Of a stretch of 64,000 bases of DNA, positions 59,601-64,000 are shown in pieces (the stretch's first letter is position 1; every line of letters starts with the position of its first letter). Made by a program: the position numbers and the translations under genes. This stretch comes from Reticulitermes lucifugus. Taxonomy: Eukaryota; Arthropoda; Insecta; Blattodea; Rhinotermitidae. The stretch is taken from NCBI GenBank assembly GCA_026260175.1, contig JAKCWW010000015.1, positions 118,525 to 182,524 on the forward strand, written 5' to 3'. The notes below the pieces were generated by a model. That model saw nothing but the letters and a program-made list of their open reading frames with translations, did no database searches and was not told the DNA's origin.

Positions 59601-61727
59601 AACAAGGACACTGATTGTATTTGATCACATTGTGTTGGTGAAGATCCGGGAACTGGTCCAGAAAATACTAAGTCATTGTGTTAATAGAGTTAATACTTAG
59701 TGGATCTAATCTTTGTTGTATGTTAGGTTTCTCAGCCATACATAAGCTGAGTATCCAAGTGAATAAAGATGTTATAAGTCCTAGAATGTTTGTTTGCATT
59801 AGCTGTTTTCAGTTTTGGTTCATCCAGATGGTAAAATGTTGGGTACAGTTGACTGATATGGCTCATACTTTGTTGTATCAGTGTACTGTAAATAGCTGTA
59901 ATTCGAAGTTCAGAGCAGAAAGCACAGGATGGAAGATGAGCATCAGATATGTGAAGAAAGTCTGGAGTTGCAGTACTCTCAGCTTAGAACACACAGAGTT
60001 GCTTCCTTTGTCATGAAACTACTAGATTGTTAAAGATATGACTCTGACATGTTGTGACATTTGTAATGTTACTAACCTAAAACGTGACTGTCCCAAGAGA
60101 CATAAGCACCAATTTCATAAAAATTTCTAATCAGCTTGGGAAGATATGTACATGCAACCAGAACGTGACATGTACAGAATTATTCTTAACACCATCATTA
60201 GTTTGTATCCAGTAAGACTTCACAGTTGTGCCTCCAGAAAAGAAGGGCCTATCATTCTTATCAACAGGGTTCTTTTATTTCATTTTATATTTGGTGGAAT
60301 GATGATCAGTTTCTAACACATGCCACAAGGTGATTTTAACAGTTGTCTGTTATAGCTGCTTCAAGCGAGAGTTTCCAGAAACAGAGGCCCTGAGAATGTG
60401 GGAGGCATGCTGGGCCAACTACCTCACAGACTATTTCCATCTTTTCCTTTGTCTTGCCATCATAAGTATCTACTCAGATGATGTTATTGCACAGGATCTT
60501 CGTACAGATGAAATGCTTCTTCATTTTAGTTCCCTGGCCATGTTTATGGATGGTGAACTCATCCTCAGAAAGGTAAAAATAACCTGCCATATTTTTAACT
60601 TCATTAACATGTATGTCATACCACTTAACATATCATACACATGGAATAGTGTAACACATCGTCTTCATTCTATTTAACAAGAATCCTCACTTGCATTTTA
60701 CATATTCTTCACTAGCCAAAGAACAGCTTCATATTCTAGTCCAGTCAGTTTAAATGTATTGTCAGTGCCATTAAGAAGTATAATGAAGCTGGGTTATTTT
60801 CTTTCTTGAATCACTAGGAGTTAAAATTCATAGGACAGATTTGGCATCTCGTTCAGAAAGAGATAAAACCTAATACAAATTTACAGGAAGTTTTTAACTT
60901 TACGTTTATGTTTTATGCTTCATGTATTCACCATTAATGGCATTCCAATAACATGGCATGTACTTGTTGCTAAATCATCTCTAAAACTACTAATATAAGT
61001 CCAGCAGAATGCACTTGTAGTCAGTTTTATAATATCATTATTACATATTACTTCCTGCTACATGTTTTGGCCCTTCTGGGCCATCATCAGGGAAGACTTA
61101 ATAGAAGAGGAAAGATGTATAAAGCATTAGTGTGTATCATCACTAGAAAGTGCAGGCACTACAAGTATAAGATGTAGGAGGAAGTAATATGTAATAATAA
61201 TATTATAAAATTGACTGCAAGTGCATGTTCTTGGACTTACATCAGTAATTGTCTAATGCATGGAAAACAAATCTCTACAACTGATCAAACATTGGTAAGG
61301 GATCAGTCGTTTAGTAATAGATTGGCTTAAGCAACCAATAACTGAAGTGTTTTTGTCAGGACATCTTAAAACTGGGCAAGCCTAGAGGGAAGAGAAATTT
61401 AGGAAGACCACTGAAACTGTAACAGACCATGTGGCCTAATACTTATCATCATCATCATTTAATTATGATTACTATTATCAATACTACTGCTATATGTATT
61501 ACAACTGACATATAAGTACCTGAGCCTATAACATATCTGTCATAATGCAGGCACGGGGCTTGCTCCACCAGTTTCGTCAGATGCCACGTATCCCGTGCAC
61601 TCTAGGCAGCCTGTGTCAGTTGTGTGGTCCAGGGATGTGGGACTCTACTCATGCTCCTGTAGTCGAATGTACTGGCCAGCACGCTGAAGGTGGACCATGT
61701 CCACACCGTGGGTCACAGCATCAATAA
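50644..61727 (+). CDS. TBC1D16: TBC1D16 orthologue, Rab GTPase-activating protein, 12 coding exons
   Basis: Exons: 50644-50746, 51371-51587, 52129-52700, 53968-54099, 54870-55092, 56939-57062, 57820-57959, 58515-58658, 58976-59162, 59488-59594, 60356-60572, 61551-61727. All phases join, giving 780 residues (human protein 767). The N-terminus LRRASSYILG..DGETIF-CKNNVCVHPP and the RSLRLFFND, LVVASRESQYK and FHHGGLDRL block match human TBC1D16 almost residue for residue. The TBC domain spans about 440-700, with the arginine finger in VEKDVVRTDR (R532) and the glutamine finger in GYTQGMSD (Q569), so it should be catalytically competent. Human TBC1D16 acts on Rab4A and related endosomal Rabs. Exon 3 encodes a Ser/Gln-rich linker that is poorly conserved. 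Two splice sites are weak: donor CG|GTACAT of exon 2 and acceptor AAAG|ACC of exon 6, both required by phase and homology. AATAAA overlaps the stop codon; another lies at 62855. Confidence 0.95.
51588..52128 (+). other. TBC1D16 intron 2
   Basis: Contains, on the minus strand at about 51855-51800, the phrase ACAGGGTGATTCAGGAGG, which resembles the end of a dispersed insect repeat. Nothing else is recognised. Intron 1 (50747-51370) shows nothing. Confidence 0.5.
52701..53967 (+). other. TBC1D16 intron 3
   Basis: Holds one family 1 SINE (53527-53810). The rest is AT-rich with no recognised feature. Intron 4 (54100-54869) also shows nothing beyond a short hairpin at about 54511-54540. Confidence 0.5.
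53527..53810 (+). mobile_element. tRNA-derived SINE, family 1, plus strand, near complete
   Basis: The clearest copy: head ACTGACTATGCTACAGGCTG, box B GGTTTGAATCCTGGC, AGAGATTTTTCTCTTCTCC, CACCCAGCCTCTCATTAATG, GGGTAAAGTGACTGGGGC, CACCTCCATGTAGCGCCAAG, GAGTAGAGCTCTACCTC and the end CCTTCATGGCACAGGCAGGG. It defines the family's order of blocks. Confidence 0.9.
55093..56938 (+). other. TBC1D16 intron 5
   Basis: A 1.8-kb intron without recognised genes. A possible hammerhead remnant lies at 56380-56422 (listed separately). The frame at 55809-56333 has no family resemblance. Confidence 0.5.
56380..56422 (+). ncRNA. Hammerhead-like remnant, doubtful
   Basis: CTGAGGA (fits CUGANGA) at 56387-56393, then AGGACCAATCCT with partial helix II pairing, and TGAAACA. 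Cleavage site and helix I are not convincing. Confidence 0.3.
57063..57819 (+). other. TBC1D16 intron 6, with decayed hammerhead repeat
   Basis: At about 57295-57240 on the minus strand, ATGATGA, GAGAAC-loop-GTTCTC and AAAATGTTGGTTTACTTCC follow the hammerhead repeat order with both catalytic boxes altered. The remainder of the intron shows nothing. Confidence 0.45.
57960..58514 (+). other. TBC1D16 intron 7
   Basis: AT-rich, nothing recognised beyond a CCACCACCATCACCATCAT run near 58455. Introns 8 (58659-58975) and 9 (59163-59487) are likewise empty. Confidence 0.6.
59595..60355 (+). other. TBC1D16 intron 10
   Basis: No repeat or gene recognised. The 112-residue frame at 59678-60016 appears to be chance. 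Confidence 0.6.
60996..61239. mobile_element. Palindromic hammerhead-bearing element F (intron 11 of TBC1D16)
   Basis: Inverted arms, outer sequence TAAGTCCA...ATGCACTTG and AT-rich inner ATTACATATTACTTCCT, pair over about 65 bp (60996-61064 and 61170-61239). The left arm carries, on the minus strand, a hammerhead-like block: CTTCC, core CTGATGA (complement of 61084-61090), a perfect helix II GGCCC-AGAA-GGGCC, then AAAAC instead of GAAAC (a CpG-to-CpA change), CATGTA and GGAAG. The right arm has lost the block. It is antisense to TBC1D16. The rest of intron 11 shows nothing. Confidence 0.6.
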
Positions 61728-62854
61728 AAACTGCAACCAAGAGATGCTGTACTCATGTTTAGCCTATTTTCATATACATTCTTCTGTTCAAGGACTGGCC
61801 TATGTGGAAAAGCCAGTTTTTGCTCAATTACCTACATTCCATTAGCACACTGCTTGCAGTGCATAAAGTGGGACAGAACCTGCAGAATGCAGAATAAGAA
61901 AGTACATGTATTCTGTTTAATGGAATATATTATGTATACAAGTATGTATGGGAAGATAATGTCTGACATCATACATCAGTGAAGCTGAAATGTGTTTCCT
62001 TTTTGACATTTATATCATTCCTGTGCTTCAGATGGAGGTATAATAGGCCACCTAGTTAAAAATTCAACCTACACCAGTGTATCTAGAATGGACATAAGAC
62101 CTATCAACTTCTTTGCCCGGTTCATACCTGGCAAAGAGAAAGAGCTGGAGTGAGGAGCTAACCACTGTCTCCTAGTTCTCAGATCTAAGAATTATTGATA
62201 CTTTGCTTTTAATGTGGGGTATAGCATAAGCAGTTTTGTGTCGGAGGCATAGAGCAATTAATATGAAGTTTGCAGCACAGGGCAGAATGTATGTCATGTT
62301 GTTCGTTCATGCGGACTCAAAGATAAATTATTTCAGCAAGTTTAACAGGTTATCTACAATTCTTTGACAGTTTAATGTATTTTTTGGACAGTGTATGTAA
62401 GACAGCAGTAAGTGAACTCGTACACAGATTTGATTTCTCTGATAACTAGATCATTGTGTATTTTTATGTTACCACAAAGCATCTGTAATGCTGATGAGCT
62501 ATTCAGGAGGAAACTGGTCCAAGAATATGTATTCTGAAAGGTCATTTTATATATATTACTACTTATTTTTATGATTATTACATACATGTTGTAGGAAATT
62601 CACCTAAACCACGACCTTTGAGTGTGATTTCTCATATGAGATTCATGTTTATCTTCTACATTAGATATTTAGTTTGGCTGAGAGTGAAGGGTTCCATAAC
62701 CAGAAATACTGATATGAATATAAAATTTTAGATCATTTAAAAGATGGAGATATTTTGATCCTGGCTTCTTCTCTTGTCTTAGATTAAAGACCCGGTTTTT
62801 GTCACTTTTGTGATCACTTATTTGTTCTACTCACCTCTTAGGTCTGAGAAGTCA

Positions 62855-62860
62855 AATAAA
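62855..62860 (+). terminator. Candidate polyadenylation signal for TBC1D16
   Basis: The first AATAAA that is not at the stop codon itself, with T/G-rich sequence after it. The true site cannot be fixed from sequence. Confidence 0.3.
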
Positions 62861-63789
62861 TTGTAGATACCTTCCACATCAAAAGCAATGACAGAAAAGA
62901 TTATTGTACTTTGTAAGTGTATGTTAATAGTGCAATTAAATACAGTCATTCCAGCTGAAGGTTACAATACATATGTCATCTGTCCCACTATAAATACTGC
63001 AGTGCACTGTGGTATGATATGACATAGACTGCTACATCATGATGAGCCAAATATTATGTGCCAATATATAAATGTCATGAAGTTTTAGCTTTTAATAATT
63101 GTCAGTATAAAAACAAAAGCATGTTAAATTACTATGTAAGCTGTGATATACATATATACACTTATAGTCATGTTTAACAATGTGATACACAGTATTGCTG
63201 TTAATTACAGAATGCTCACAGACTGGTTTGAAGGCCAGCTTTCTTGTAACATTTTTTTGCTTCCTTGTGGAGACAAAGCTTGTAAGCTCCCACATAAATG
63301 TTGATTCCATATGCCAATTTTGATATATGATTTGTCATACTGTGGCTTAATTCATGTTGTCATAATGACACCATTAACACAGGGAAGTCATCAGTCAGAT
63401 TATAACAATAAATAATAATCCATCAGCATGCTTAACTAATCTTTCTTACGCTGTTTATTTATTTATTCCTCCTGGTCTATTTCATGACATTTTCAGATGC
63501 TGAGATTATATAGCATCAAGCAGTGATGATTAGCAAATAATGTATTGGCAGGGATGAGGAAAGAAGTGGTTTTAATTTAATTTAACCTTTTAAAGACCTG
63601 TGTATACACAAATGCATGTAGGAAAACACCCCTAGAAATACATTTTATATATTTAGGCAACGAAGGAATTTACTGCATTTTTAAGACATGCTGCATAATC
63701 TCTGTTTCACTTTCCACAAAATTCTGTTTATTTTATAATTTTATCTTCTTCTGTTCAAATAATACATTTTTAATAAATGATGTGCTAAA

Positions 63790-63962
63790 ATTTAAATACC
63801 CATCCTTGTAGGATAAAGGTTATGGTTTTATTCTGGCATTTGCCTCAAGGAACTGAGGAAGATCATAAACCTGTCAGGATAATAGGTCTCTGGGCTGAGA
63901 TTTGAATCTGGAACCTTCAGATTATGATGGGGTAGTGCTAACCGCTCAACCATAAGATTTGG
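63790..63962 (-). mobile_element. tRNA-derived SINE, minus strand (family 4)
   Basis: On the minus strand, box A-like TGGTTGAGCGGTTAGCAC and box B-like GGTTCCAGATTCAAATCTC are correctly spaced, followed by a non-tRNA body with TCCTGACAGGTTTATGATC and CCTCAGTTCCTTGAGGCAA (hairpin). Clear SINE structure, family distinct from the others. Confidence 0.75.
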
Positions 63963-64000
63963 TGTAGTATTCACTTGGAAAGTGCAGAATTTATAATTCA

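Larger units (their letters stand above)
61728..64000 (+). other. TBC1D16 3' flank
   Basis: AT-rich, CpG-poor sequence following the stop. AATAAA hexamers occur at 61723 (overlapping the stop codon), at 62855-62860 and again near 63407 and 63772. The second would give a 3' UTR of about 1.1 kb. No gene is seen before the window end. Confidence 0.5.

Overview
This window looks like nuclear DNA of an arthropod, most likely a hemimetabolous insect. A Yellow/MRJP-family gene, long introns, many tRNA-derived SINEs and short DNA-transposon relics all point that way. One dispersed repeat whose chance reading begins VFWDVT resembles repeats I associate with cockroaches and termites, so Blattodea is my guess, not a demonstrated assignment. 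The assembly has N gaps at 17689-17738 and 37892-37951 and one N at 27199.

Layout. At the left edge, on the minus strand, are the first three coding exons of a PDXDC1-like PLP-decarboxylase-domain gene (1220-2704). It shares a CpG-containing upstream region with a divergent plus-strand MFS transporter gene of the MFSD6-like kind. The MFS exons lie at 4180-6608, 8547-8754 and 9073-9389. A phase-compatible last exon with a stop lies about 30 kb downstream (39307-39490). Inside that presumed intron sits an intronless Yellow-family gene (34265-36154, 629 residues), with its own TATA/CRE-like upstream sequence, a decapeptide-repeat insertion in the beta-propeller and a hydrophobic C-terminus. On the right, a complete 12-coding-exon TBC1D16 orthologue (50644-61727, 780 residues after splicing) can be joined in frame from end to end.

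Between genes and in introns the DNA is mostly transposon relics: nine copies of one tRNA-derived SINE family, other SINE heads, two hAT MITEs with 8-bp target duplications, pogo/Tigger and mariner pieces, and a piece of Penelope-type reverse transcriptase. The most striking repeats are short palindromic elements whose arms carry hammerhead-ribozyme-like cores (CUGANGA, helix II, GAAA, NUH). Three look intact by eye (about 7.97, 15.65 and 26.03 kb) and all lie in sense orientation in introns of the MFS gene. At least six more look decayed.

Base composition changes sharply. Three 600-bp windows counted by hand hold 2 CpGs (12001-12600), 27 (33001-33600) and 1 (43021-43620). A CpG-normal block of about 21 kb (roughly 15.0-36.2 kb) containing the yellow gene therefore sits inside CpG-depleted DNA. 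The changes are not at the N gaps. This suggests an unmethylated domain nested in germline-methylated gene bodies, although the gene model or assembly could also be wrong. Apart from the nesting and the shared promoter, I see no functional link among the four genes.
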